DNA of 10,959 nt from Candidatus Krumholzibacteriota bacterium (GTDB taxonomy: Bacteria > Krumholzibacteriota > Krumholzibacteriia > Krumholzibacteriales > Krumholzibacteriaceae). Below, one piece after another: positions 1-6,721 of the stretch (position 1 is the stretch's first letter; each line of letters begins with the position of its first letter). The notes under the pieces were generated by a model. It had not been told where the DNA came from. It did not search any database and saw nothing but the letters and a program-made list of their open reading frames with translations. A program made the translations under genes and the position numbers. The stretch lies in assembly GCA_030613345.1 (NCBI GenBank), contig JAUWMD010000065.1, positions 1-10,959 of the forward strand, read 5' to 3'.

Positions 1-352
1 TTCCCAGAATGGGCTGACCCCCCGATATGATCACCAGCTCGCTGGCCCCGACGAGGGACGACTTGACGTGGGAATCGGAGTTCCCTTCGGCGTGCCTGTA
101 TCCCCAGCCGGCCGGTACGATCTTCTCCAGCGTATTCGATATATCCGAGGCGACGGCCGGATCGGCTTTCTCGTTGATCGTCACAGCGGCGGTCGTGTGT
201 GGGACGAATATGTGGCAGATCCCCTCGATAACGCCGCTCTCGTCTATCAGTTCCCGGATCGACGACGTGATATCGACCAGTTCGTTGCGCCTGCGGGTCC
301 TTACGGGTATTTCTCTCTTCAATTCAGCCTCCATGATGATGCCTGAGGCCAT
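1..352 (-). CDS. yjbQ: YjbQ/UPF0047 family protein, 3' part missing at window edge
   Basis: This gene runs off the left end of the window, so only about 117 N-terminal residues are visible. The translation contains the family's conserved stretches HTTAAVTINE and GWGYRHAEGNSDSH, then SGGQPILG just before the edge. Members are about 130-140 residues, so roughly 25 residues are missing. E. coli YjbQ has reported thiamine-phosphate synthase side activity, but the true role of the family is unsettled. Two in-frame starts exist. The ATG at 352 has a GGTGA ribosome-binding site at 359-363 with 6-base spacing. The ATG at 334 gives the more usual N-terminus (MEAELKREIPV) but has no purine-rich site before it. 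I prefer 352 for that reason. The gene is divergent from pepD, and I see no convincing promoter for it in the shared 155-base gap. Family assignment is confident; function is not. Confidence 0.88.
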   Translation of the reverse strand, partial: MASGIIMEAELKREIPVRTRRRNELVDITSSIRELIDESGVIEGICHIFVPHTTAAVTINEKADPAVASDISNTLEKIVPAGWGYRHAEGNSDSHVKSSLVGASELVIISGGQPILG

Positions 353-382
353 GATACTTCACCGGGCGCTCCAATGGAAGCC

Positions 383-411
383 TTGACCATGCAGGCGGCC
401 TTGCTTATACT
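383..411 (+). promoter_or_regulatory. Predicted sigma70 promoter of pepD
   Basis: A -35 box TTGACC (383-388) is followed after exactly 17 bases by a -10 box TATACT (406-411); each matches the consensus at five of six positions. The predicted transcription start is near 418, giving a leader of about 90 bases before the pepD ATG. It points toward pepD and away from the divergent yjbQ gene. This is a prediction from sequence only. Confidence 0.65.
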
Positions 412-417
412 CCATTG

Positions 418-442
418 CCCGGCCCGCCTGAGGGCGGCCGGG
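418..442 (+). promoter_or_regulatory. GC-rich hairpin at the 5' end of the pepD leader
   Basis: CCCGGCC (418-424) pairs with GGCCGGG (436-442). An inner GCC (426-428)/GGC (433-435) stem with a TGAG loop extends it, with one bulged C at 425, giving ten base pairs in all. It begins at the predicted transcription start, a place where stable stem-loops often protect mRNA from decay. No T-run follows on either strand, so it is not an intrinsic terminator. Confidence 0.45.
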
Positions 443-461
443 AACTCACGGAAGACAAATC

Positions 462-474
462 AATGGTTACCATT
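462..474. repeat. Short inverted repeat in the yjbQ-pepD gap
   Basis: AATGGT (462-467) and ACCATT (469-474) form a 13-base near-palindrome with a one-base centre. It sits between the divergent genes, 34 bases before the pepD start, and could be a regulator site. The size is small enough that chance is possible. Confidence 0.3.
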
Positions 475-507
475 AACTGAACGGACAGGAAGAGGAGGTC
501 GAGAGAT

Positions 508-1962
508 ATGTCACTGAGTGGACTCGAACCGGGAAATCTGTGGAAGCATTTCGAGAAGTTCCTTTCGATACCGCACACTTCGGGCAACGAGGCCGGGATG
601 GCCGAGTACCTGCTGGCGTGGGCTGGAGAGAAGGGATTGGAGGCGGAGAAGGATGAGACCGGCAACGTCGTCGTCCGCGTCCCCGCATCCGCGGGCAAGG
701 AGAACGCCCCGACGGTCGTGCTCCAGGGCCATATGGACATGGTGGGCGAGAAGAACTCCGACATCGAATTCGATTTCATGAAGGACGCGATCCAGACCGA
801 GATGGATGGCGACTGGCTCACGGCTAAGGGCACGACCCTCGGCGCCGACAACGGCATCGGCCTCGCCGCCGGAATGGCCGTGGCCGAGGCGGACGACTTC
901 GTGCACGGGCCTCTCGAGATCCTTGCCACTGTCGACGAGGAAGTCGGACTGACAGGCGCCGGCAAGATCCAGCCCGGGTTCCTCAAGGGCTCGATCATGC
1001 TCAACCTCGACAGTGAAGAGCTCGGCGAGGTGACGATCGGGTGCGCCGGCGGCGGCGACTCGAACATCACCCTGCCCCTGATTCGCAGTGACGCTCCCGC
1101 CGGCACAAAACCCTTTACACTCAAGGTGTTCGGTCTTCGCGGCGGCCACTCTGGGATCGACATCCACGAGCAGCGCGGCAACGCGATAAAGATAATCACC
1201 CGGCTCATCAGCACGATAACAGCCGGCCAGCCCGCGCATCTCGTAGAGATCAAGGGCGGCAACAAGCGTAACGCGATCCCCCGTGAGGCGTTCGCCGAGC
1301 TGATGATCCTCGAGACGGCCGTAAAGGACGTCGAGGAACTCGTCTCCGACTGGATCGCCAGGATAGCAATCGAGCTCGGCGGCAAGGAGAAGGACCTCGG
1401 CGCTTCGCTCGCCCCTTCGGAGAACGGCGGCGGAAAGGTCCTCGACGTGAAGAGTCAGGCAACACTTCTCGACCTGCTCATCGCTCTGCCACACGGCGTC
1501 GAGGCGATGAACTACGACATCGACGGGCTGGTGGAGACCTCGAACAACCTCGCCACGATCTCGATGACCGACGGCGAGGCGAAGATCGGGACCTCGACGA
1601 GGAGTTCTATTAAATCCGCGCTGCAGGGACTGCGCGACAGGATCTCCGCCGCGGCGAGGCTCGCCGGTGCTTCGATAGTCGAGAACGAGCCGTACCCCGG
1701 ATGGATGCCAAACGTCGATTCTGACCTCCTGAAGGTCTTCAAGGGCGTTCACAAGGAAGTGTTCGGCGAGGAGCCGAAGACGATGGCCATCCACGCCGGG
1801 CTCGAGTGCGGCATCATAGGCGAGAAGTTCCCCGGGATGGACATGATCTCGTTCGGACCGTCGATCGAGAACCCGCATTCGCCCGATGAGAGGGTCAACG
1901 TCCCCTCCGTCGGCCAGTTCTGGAACCTTCTCTCGGCCCTGCTGGCGAAGCTGGCCGGCTGA
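508..1962 (+). CDS. pepD: Cytosolic dipeptidase PepD (aminoacyl-histidine dipeptidase, M20 family)
   Basis: A 484-residue zinc metallopeptidase that hydrolyses unspecific dipeptides, including Xaa-His, in the cytoplasm; the length matches PepD of other bacteria. The di-metal site can be read directly: H75 and D77 in GHMDMV, bridging D114 in GADNG, catalytic E144 and metal ligand E145 in VDEEVGLTGA, D168 in NLDSEE, and H457 near the end in NPHSPDERV. The lid-domain motif GGHSGIDIH (212-220) and HAGLECG (429-435) are also typical of PepD. No signal peptide is seen. The start is supported by AGGAGG at 493-498 with 9 bases before the ATG. It appears to be a single-gene unit, with its own promoter at 383-411 and a strong terminator at 1986-2018. 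All expected catalytic residues are present, so it should be active. Confidence 0.96.
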   Translation: MSLSGLEPGNLWKHFEKFLSIPHTSGNEAGMAEYLLAWAGEKGLEAEKDETGNVVVRVPASAGKENAPTVVLQGHMDMVGEKNSDIEFDFMKDAIQTEMDGDWLTAKGTTLGADNGIGLAAGMAVAEADDFVHGPLEILATVDEEVGLTGAGKIQPGFLKGSIMLNLDSEELGEVTIGCAGGGDSNITLPLIRSDAPAGTKPFTLKVFGLRGGHSGIDIHEQRGNAIKIITRLISTITAGQPAHLVEIKGGNKRNAIPREAFAELMILETAVKDVEELVSDWIARIAIELGGKEKDLGASLAPSENGGGKVLDVKSQATLLDLLIALPHGVEAMNYDIDGLVETSNNLATISMTDGEAKIGTSTRSSIKSALQGLRDRISAAARLAGASIVENEPYPGWMPNVDSDLLKVFKGVHKEVFGEEPKTMAIHAGLECGIIGEKFPGMDMISFGPSIENPHSPDERVNVPSVGQFWNLLSALLAKLAG

Positions 1963-1985
1963 AGCGTATCCGGATAGACTCATCA

Positions 1986-2018
1986 GAGGGAGGGAGCCGC
2001 GCGGCTCCCTCCCTTTTT
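1986..2018 (+). terminator. Rho-independent terminator of pepD
   Basis: GGGAGGGAGCC (1988-1998) pairs perfectly with GGCTCCCTCCC (2003-2013) across a GCGC loop. A1987-T2014 extends the stem to 12 pairs. It is followed by a T-run (2014-2018) and lies 23 bases after the pepD stop. This separates pepD from the tRNA/trpS unit. Confidence 0.93.
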
Positions 2019-2052
2019 GATTATCGCCGCCTGCGCAACCCGCCCAAACGAC

Positions 2053-2080
2053 TTGACTTTCCCGCCCGAATCTATATTAT
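2053..2080 (+). promoter_or_regulatory. Predicted sigma70 promoter of the tRNA-Trp/trpS unit
   Basis: The -35 box TTGACT (2053-2058) and -10 box TATTAT (2075-2080) are 16 bases apart, each with five of six consensus matches. The start would fall near 2087, about 18 bases before the mature tRNA. No other promoter of similar quality was seen before trpS, so it may also drive the downstream genes. Confidence 0.65.
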
Positions 2081-2104
2081 TTCCTCAACGGTAGAATCGT
2101 TTAA

Positions 2105-2178
2105 AGGGGTGTAGCTCAACTGGCTAGAGCACCGGTCTCCAAAACCGGGGGTTGCGGGTTCAAGTCCTGCCACCCCTA
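2105..2178 (+). tRNA. tRNA-Trp (anticodon CCA)
   Basis: A full cloverleaf can be folded by hand. The acceptor stem is AGGGGTG (2105-2111) with CACCCCT (2171-2177). The D stem is GCTC/GAGC (2114-2117, 2127-2130). The anticodon stem is CCGGT/ACCGG with loop CTCCAAA (2137-2143) and anticodon CCA at 2139-2141. The T stem runs 2154-2170 around TTCAAGT with one G-T pair. The variable loop is five bases. The discriminator base is A2178; CCA is not encoded, because the sequence continues GTTTTTT. Bacterial tRNA-Trp normally has G73, so A73 is unusual. The gene lies 69 bases before trpS, which encodes its cognate synthetase. The T6 run after it (2180-2185) has no properly placed hairpin, so read-through into trpS is likely. 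Confidence 0.97.
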
Positions 2179-2197
2179 GTTTTTTATTTCCAGCATC

Positions 2198-2231
2198 CGC
2201 AAATATTGCGATAATGCAGAACCGGTTCTGC
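2198..2231 (+). promoter_or_regulatory. trpS leader with two inverted repeats
   Basis: The 69 bases between the tRNA and trpS hold a small stem CGCAA/TTGCG (2198-2202 with 2206-2210). They also hold a perfect 16-base palindrome GCAGAACCGGTTCTGC (2216-2231), which ends one base before the trpS ribosome-binding site GGAAGGAG (2233-2240). As RNA, an alternative CCGG (2222-2225)/CCGG (2231-2234) pairing would reach into that site. It could be a protein operator or a translational control element. The function is inferred; the repeats themselves are seen directly. Confidence 0.5.
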
Positions 2232-2247
2232 CGGAAGGAGATCATCG

Positions 2248-3273
2248 ATGGCAAGGAAAAGGGTTACCAGCGGCATGAGGCCGACGGGGAGCATCCATCT
2301 GGGCAACCTGCTCGGAGCGCTCGACAACTGGGTCAGGCTCCAGGAAGAGTACGACTGCTTCTACTTCATCGTCGACTGGCATGCCCTCACCACTCCCGGC
2401 GGCGGCGATGCCGTCGGATTCGAGAACGTCGGCGATCTCAGCGCCAATGTCCACGGGATGGCCATAGACTGGATCTCCGCCGGGCTCGATCCGGATAAAT
2501 GCTCGATGTTCGTGCAGTCGCATGTCCCCGAAGTTGCCGAGCTTCACCTCCTTTTCTCGATGATCACCCCGCTCGGCTGGCTCGAGCGCAACCCCACATA
2601 CAAGGACATGGTGCAGGGATACAAGATCGAGAACCCGAGCCTGGGGCTCCTCGGCTATCCTACGCTGCAGTCGGCCGACATCCTCGTCTACAAGGGCGAG
2701 TTCGTTCCCGTCGGCAAGGACCAGGAAGCGCACGTCAACATGACGAGGGATCTCGCGCAGAGGTTCAACTCGCTCTACGGCAGGGACGTCTTTCCCATCA
2801 CGCAGGCACTCCTGACCGACGTGCCCAAGGTGCCCGGCCGCGACGGCGTTGACAGGAAGATGAGTAAGAGCTCGGGGAATTATATCGCCACCAGCCTCAG
2901 CGCGGATGAGACGACGAAGAAGATCCGGACGATGTTTACCGATCCGGTCAAGATACGCAAGGACGATCCGGGCCATCCCGACGGCTGCGTCGTCTACGCA
3001 TTCCACGGCATATACAACAGGGCAGAGCAGTCTGTCATCCGCTCGGAGTGCGAGAAGGGCGAGAGGGGCTGTGTCGACTGCAAGATGCAGCTGTCAGAGA
3101 AGATGAACGCCGCCCTCGAGCCGATCCGTGACAGGCGAGTCGAACTGGAGGCCGATCCGGAGCGGGTAAGGGAGATACTCGGGGCCGGCGCGGACAGCGC
3201 CCGCTCGATCGCGATGGATACGATGAGGGAAATCAGGGAAGTGATGAATATTCCGACGAGGGAGAACGTCTGA
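2248..3273 (+). CDS. trpS: Tryptophanyl-tRNA synthetase with a cysteine motif of the [4Fe-4S] type
   Basis: A class Ic aminoacyl-tRNA synthetase of 341 residues, the usual bacterial length, that attaches tryptophan to tRNA-Trp in the cytoplasm. The ATP-binding signature is GSIHLGN (HIGH motif equivalent, H17-N20), and KMSKS is exact at 204-208. The conserved TrpRS stretches RPTGSIHLGN and GYPTLQSADIL are present. In the C-terminal helical, tRNA-binding half, C247, C268, C275 and C278 form C-x20-C-x6-C-x2-C. This is close to the C-x22-C-x6-C-x2-C motif that holds a [4Fe-4S] cluster near the anticodon in Thermotoga maritima TrpRS. The start is fixed by GGAAGGAG (2233-2240), 7 bases before the ATG. 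The gene follows its cognate tRNA and its stop overlaps the next start (TGATG at 3271-3275). Enzyme identity is near certain; the cluster is inferred from spacing. Confidence 0.97.
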   Translation: MARKRVTSGMRPTGSIHLGNLLGALDNWVRLQEEYDCFYFIVDWHALTTPGGGDAVGFENVGDLSANVHGMAIDWISAGLDPDKCSMFVQSHVPEVAELHLLFSMITPLGWLERNPTYKDMVQGYKIENPSLGLLGYPTLQSADILVYKGEFVPVGKDQEAHVNMTRDLAQRFNSLYGRDVFPITQALLTDVPKVPGRDGVDRKMSKSSGNYIATSLSADETTKKIRTMFTDPVKIRKDDPGHPDGCVVYAFHGIYNRAEQSVIRSECEKGERGCVDCKMQLSEKMNAALEPIRDRRVELEADPERVREILGAGADSARSIAMDTMREIREVMNIPTRENV

Positions 3274-4907
3274 TGTCCGATTCCACAGCTTTCTTTATCA
3301 AGAAATTCCGGGAAAACACAGATACCCCGGAAGAGCCGGGTCAGTGGTACAGGCCGAGGCCGTACCGGAACGCCGTAGTGAGATTCCGCGACTGTTCGAT
3401 ATACGATTTCGAGGAGAGGCGTGACATCCTGATAAACGAGGCCGGGCTCAACGCTTTTCTTTTCAGGGCCGATAAAATTCCCGGATGCGACCTTCTCTCA
3501 GATTCGGGAACGCCCACGATGACGATGGACCAGTGGGCCGCGATGATGCTCGGCGACGAGGCGTACGGGTCGAACGAGGGGTACTTCGAGCTCAGGTCGC
3601 AGTTCGCAGAGACGTTCGGCGCCGGCTGGTGCGAGAAGGACAACACCTCGGGCGGCTCGTCGGAGAGCCTCTTTCTCTTCCACCAGGGCCGTGCGGCCGA
3701 GAACGCCTTCTTCTCGATCCTGGCGAGGCAGCTGGCCGCTGCCGGCGGAGGCAGCAGCGCTCCTCCATCGGACGGACTGATGCCGGAGCTGAAGAGCCGG
3801 ATAGAATCCAAGCTGAACTCAAACGGGCACGCCGACGATCTGCCCCTCTGGATCATTCCGAGCAACTCCCATTTCGACACGACGCAGGGGAACATCGAGG
3901 ACAAGAGGATGATACCGCTGAACCTGCCCTGCCGCGAGCACCTCGAGAACGACGAATTATACCCTTTCCGCGGCAATATGGATGTCGAGGAGCTCGACAA
4001 CCTGCTCGAGCACGAGAAGGACCGCGTGCCGCTCGTCTATCTGACCATCACTAACAACACTGGCGGAGGGCAGCCGGTCTCGATAAGCAACATCAGGGAG
4101 ATTCGCAATGTCGCGCGCAAGCACGGCGTGCCTTTCTTCTTCGATGCCTGCAGGTTCGCCGAGAACGCGTGGTTCATCAAAAAGCGGGAGGACGAGTTCT
4201 GGGACAGCTCGATCCGGCAGATCGTCCACGAGATGTTCCGGTACGCCGACGGATTTCACATCAGCCTGAAGAAGGACGGCCTCGTCAACATGGGCGGGGC
4301 GCTCGTGATCCGCAGGGACGGCGATTTCTCGAAGAAGTTCCCTCACTTCAAGGAGGGGATCACCGACCACCAGATCATGGCCGAGGGGCACCCGACGTAC
4401 GGCGGGCTTCCCGGCAGGGACCTCAAGGCGATAGCGGAAGGCCTCAGGACCGTCGTCCGCGACGAGTACCTCGACGCGAGGATCGGGCAGGTCGTCCGCT
4501 TCGGCACTCAACTCTACGAGGCGGGGATTCCCGTAATAAGGCCGGTCGGCGGACACGCCGTCTACATCGACCTCGACAGGTTCTTCGACGGGACCGCCGG
4601 CGACGACGAGTTCAAGGGCATATCGATCACCGCTCTCCTTCTCATCGCCGGTCACCGCGTATGCGAGCTCGGACTCTACGCCTTCGGGAGCTTCGACGGC
4701 GAGAAGGAGATCCCGCCCGAGCCGAGGGTCAACTGCGTCCGGGCCGCGGTCCCAAGGCTGGCCTACGAGGACCAGGACCTCTTCTCGGTGGTAGAGGCGA
4801 TGAAGGTCCTCGCCGACAACCGGGACAGGATACCGGCCGTAAATGTCGAGTACGGCAGGGATCTGAGACTCAGGCACTTCAAGAGCCGATTCTCGTTCAG
4901 TGGTTGA
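3273..4907 (+). CDS. tnaA: Tryptophanase-family beta-eliminating lyase, enlarged form
   Basis: A PLP enzyme of the tryptophanase/tyrosine phenol-lyase family; tryptophanase splits tryptophan into indole, pyruvate and ammonia. Motifs in order are LLSDSGTPTMTMDQWAAMM and GDEAY near residues 74-100; the PLP-phosphate loop HQGRAAEN (137-144); SHFDTTQGN (199-207); FFDACRFAENAWF with the ring-nitrogen Asp; SLKKDGLVNMGG with the likely PLP lysine K334; and GGHAVYIDLD. Three positions favour tryptophanase over tyrosine phenol-lyase: D202 (Thr in TPL), L466 in ELG (Arg in TPL), and H535 in RHF (Phe in TPL). At 544 residues it exceeds the usual 460-475. About 28 extra residues, Gly/Ser/Pro-rich then helical, lie between 144 and 200, and the N-terminus is extended. 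The start overlaps the trpS stop by one base and has GAGGGAGA upstream, so translation is probably coupled. The family is certain; the substrate is inferred from memory-based residue alignment. Confidence 0.85.
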   Translation: MSDSTAFFIKKFRENTDTPEEPGQWYRPRPYRNAVVRFRDCSIYDFEERRDILINEAGLNAFLFRADKIPGCDLLSDSGTPTMTMDQWAAMMLGDEAYGSNEGYFELRSQFAETFGAGWCEKDNTSGGSSESLFLFHQGRAAENAFFSILARQLAAAGGGSSAPPSDGLMPELKSRIESKLNSNGHADDLPLWIIPSNSHFDTTQGNIEDKRMIPLNLPCREHLENDELYPFRGNMDVEELDNLLEHEKDRVPLVYLTITNNTGGGQPVSISNIREIRNVARKHGVPFFFDACRFAENAWFIKKREDEFWDSSIRQIVHEMFRYADGFHISLKKDGLVNMGGALVIRRDGDFSKKFPHFKEGITDHQIMAEGHPTYGGLPGRDLKAIAEGLRTVVRDEYLDARIGQVVRFGTQLYEAGIPVIRPVGGHAVYIDLDRFFDGTAGDDEFKGISITALLLIAGHRVCELGLYAFGSFDGEKEIPPEPRVNCVRAAVPRLAYEDQDLFSVVEAMKVLADNRDRIPAVNVEYGRDLRLRHFKSRFSFSG

Positions 4908-4933
4908 CAGGACCGATTCCGGCACTTTGTAAC
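4904..4933 (+). promoter_or_regulatory. Possible promoter of the sensor kinase gene
   Basis: A perfect -35 hexamer TTGACA (4904-4909) overlaps the tnaA stop codon. After 18 bases comes TGTAAC (4928-4933), with four of six matches to the -10 consensus. The -10 is weak, and the -35 lies partly in coding sequence, so this could be coincidence. The 110-base gap also holds a small AGACC/GGTCT stem (4970-4974 with 4982-4986) without a T-run. No terminator after tnaA is evident. Confidence 0.35.
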
Positions 4934-5017
4934 GTTTATCCGTAAAATGGAATATTTCATGCTTGAGAAAGACCTGATCGGGGTCTGAATAGGGATATTT
5001 CGTAAAGCGGATAATCA

Positions 5018-6718
5018 ATGGAACGCGAACGATTTTTTAACACTGCTTACTCGCCCGCCAAGGACAAGAACGAGCTGATCCGGGAGTTCTCCGCCTTCAT
5101 GGAGATGGCTGAGGCGATTAACTCCCGGCTCGATCTTGACCACATCCTGTCGAAGATGTCGAGAGAGCTGGCCCGGATAATCGACTACGACGTGGGCTGT
5201 CTCGCCATCTACGAGAAGGACGACAACTGTCTCTACATCAGGCACATCCACCGGCCTAACGGGGACACCTCGTCCGAGGGACGGTTTGTCCCTATGGAGG
5301 AGTCCAATCTCGTCGGCTGGGTGGCGATAAACAGGAAACCGATACTCAGACGCGACATATCTTCCGACGACAGGTTCTCTGAGATCATGAAGGAGGACAA
5401 TCTCTGTTCCGACATCGTCGTGCCGCTCATCGCGAAGGATTCGCTGATAGGTACGCTGAACCTCGGCAGTTACGAGAAGAACCATTTCAACGAGTTCGAT
5501 CTCGAGTTCGTCAACAAGTTCAGCCAGCTGACGTCGATCGCCATCGAGAACTCTCAGCTTATCGATAGCCACAAGGAACTCGGGGAGAAGTACAGGACCC
5601 TGATGAGCCATGCCCGCGACGTCATCATGCTTATCGACTATTCCGGCGACATCGTCGAATGCAACGAGGTCGTCTACAAGGAGTTCGGTTACTCGCCGGA
5701 GGATATCATCGGGAAGAGCTTCTGGCTCTTCACGACGCCCGACCGCAGGGATCTCTCGCGCTCCAATCTCGCGGGGGTCCTGAAGGGAGAGCCGGTCACG
5801 CTCTCCGAGAATCCGTATCTGAAGAAGAGTGGCGAGATCGTCTTCATGGACGTATTGGCGACGCTCGTCAAGATCAAGGGACATCCGTACGTTCTCGCCG
5901 TGTGCCACGATGTGACCGAGAGAAAGATGCTCGAGGAGAGGATCACAGTCCAGAACAGGGAGCTGACAGAGGTCAACAGGAAGCTGATGGAGCTCGACCG
6001 GCTGAAGAGCGAGTTCCTGGGACGCATCAGCCACGAGCTGAGGACGCCCCTGTCGATAATCATGGCTTATTCCGATACGCTGATCGAGGATTCCGACTTC
6101 GAGATCGAAGCCGAAACGAGACGTGAGTTCCTCGAGATCATCGACACCCAGTCGAAGAAGCTCCTAGCCGCGATAAACGACCTGCTCGACCTCTCAAAGG
6201 TCGAGGTCTCCGATACGATGCTCAACGTCACCGAGGCGAGTATAAACGAGATGATCGGGCTGTCGGTGAAGATGACCGAGCCTGGCGCCCGCAAGAACAA
6301 CGTTACCATCGTTACCGAGCTCGCAGACTCGATCCCCATCGCGATGTTCGATCCGCAGAGGATCAGGCAGGTCTGCGTAAACCTTCTCGGCAACGCCGTC
6401 AAGTTCGCCCCTTCCGGGGGAACGGTGACCATCTCCTCGAAATGCGGCGAAGGTGAGATAATAGTCTCAGTGAGGGACGAAGGCCCCGGTATGGAGCCTG
6501 AGGAGACGCGGGATATATTCGAGAACTTCACGCAGGTCGACGGTGGGGCTTCGAGGAGCAAGGACGGCCTCGGCATAGGCCTGCGTCTCGTCAAGCACTA
6601 TATCTCTCTGCACAGGGGCAGGATCTGGGTCGAAAGCGAGAAGGGGAAGGGATCGACGTTCAGCTTCTCCATCCCGATGTCGGGCTGCCTGTTTGACAGC
6701 GTAGAGATCTCACAGTAA
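5018..6718 (+). CDS. Soluble GAF-PAS sensor histidine kinase
   Basis: A 566-residue two-component kinase with no transmembrane segment, so it acts in the cytoplasm. An N-terminal GAF domain spans about 30-180, and a PAS domain about 189-305, ending in the usual VCHDVTERK. A short coiled coil leads to HisKA (about 330-397), with phospho-acceptor H339 in SHELRTPLS. The HATPase domain (about 440-555) has an N box around N459 (NLLGNAVKFAP), G1 box D487-E-G-P-G-M, F box IFENFTQVD and G2 box GLGIGLRLV, so it looks active. There is no receiver domain on the protein and no response regulator in the window. The start is less certain: only weak purines precede the ATG at 5018, though the first helix fits. 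A later Met near residue 28 would cut into the GAF domain. It ends three bases before the convergent phzF-like gene. The signal is unknown. Confidence 0.93.
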   Translation: MERERFFNTAYSPAKDKNELIREFSAFMEMAEAINSRLDLDHILSKMSRELARIIDYDVGCLAIYEKDDNCLYIRHIHRPNGDTSSEGRFVPMEESNLVGWVAINRKPILRRDISSDDRFSEIMKEDNLCSDIVVPLIAKDSLIGTLNLGSYEKNHFNEFDLEFVNKFSQLTSIAIENSQLIDSHKELGEKYRTLMSHARDVIMLIDYSGDIVECNEVVYKEFGYSPEDIIGKSFWLFTTPDRRDLSRSNLAGVLKGEPVTLSENPYLKKSGEIVFMDVLATLVKIKGHPYVLAVCHDVTERKMLEERITVQNRELTEVNRKLMELDRLKSEFLGRISHELRTPLSIIMAYSDTLIEDSDFEIEAETRREFLEIIDTQSKKLLAAINDLLDLSKVEVSDTMLNVTEASINEMIGLSVKMTEPGARKNNVTIVTELADSIPIAMFDPQRIRQVCVNLLGNAVKFAPSGGTVTISSKCGEGEIIVSVRDEGPGMEPEETRDIFENFTQVDGGASRSKDGLGIGLRLVKHYISLHRGRIWVESEKGKGSTFSFSIPMSGCLFDSVEISQ

Positions 6719-6721
6719 AAC

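Noticed and set aside
27..386. Plus-strand open frames at the left edge
   Set aside because: They lie antisense to the YjbQ coding sequence, whose reverse-strand translation shows the conserved family motifs.
511..1983. Long minus-strand open frame (490 codons) opposite pepD
   Set aside because: It is a shadow of pepD's strongly codon-biased sequence; the plus-strand product has complete M20 catalytic motifs and the minus-strand product matches no family.
2180..2185. T6 run as an intrinsic terminator of the tRNA gene
   Set aside because: The nearest hairpin is the tRNA T arm, which ends about nine bases earlier; no stem abuts the T-run.
2179..2247. T-box riboswitch or TnaC-like leader peptide for the tryptophan unit
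   Set aside because: The gap is only 69 bases, far too short for a T-box. The ATG at 2214 opens a frame that runs far into trpS out of frame and has no Trp-rich leader.
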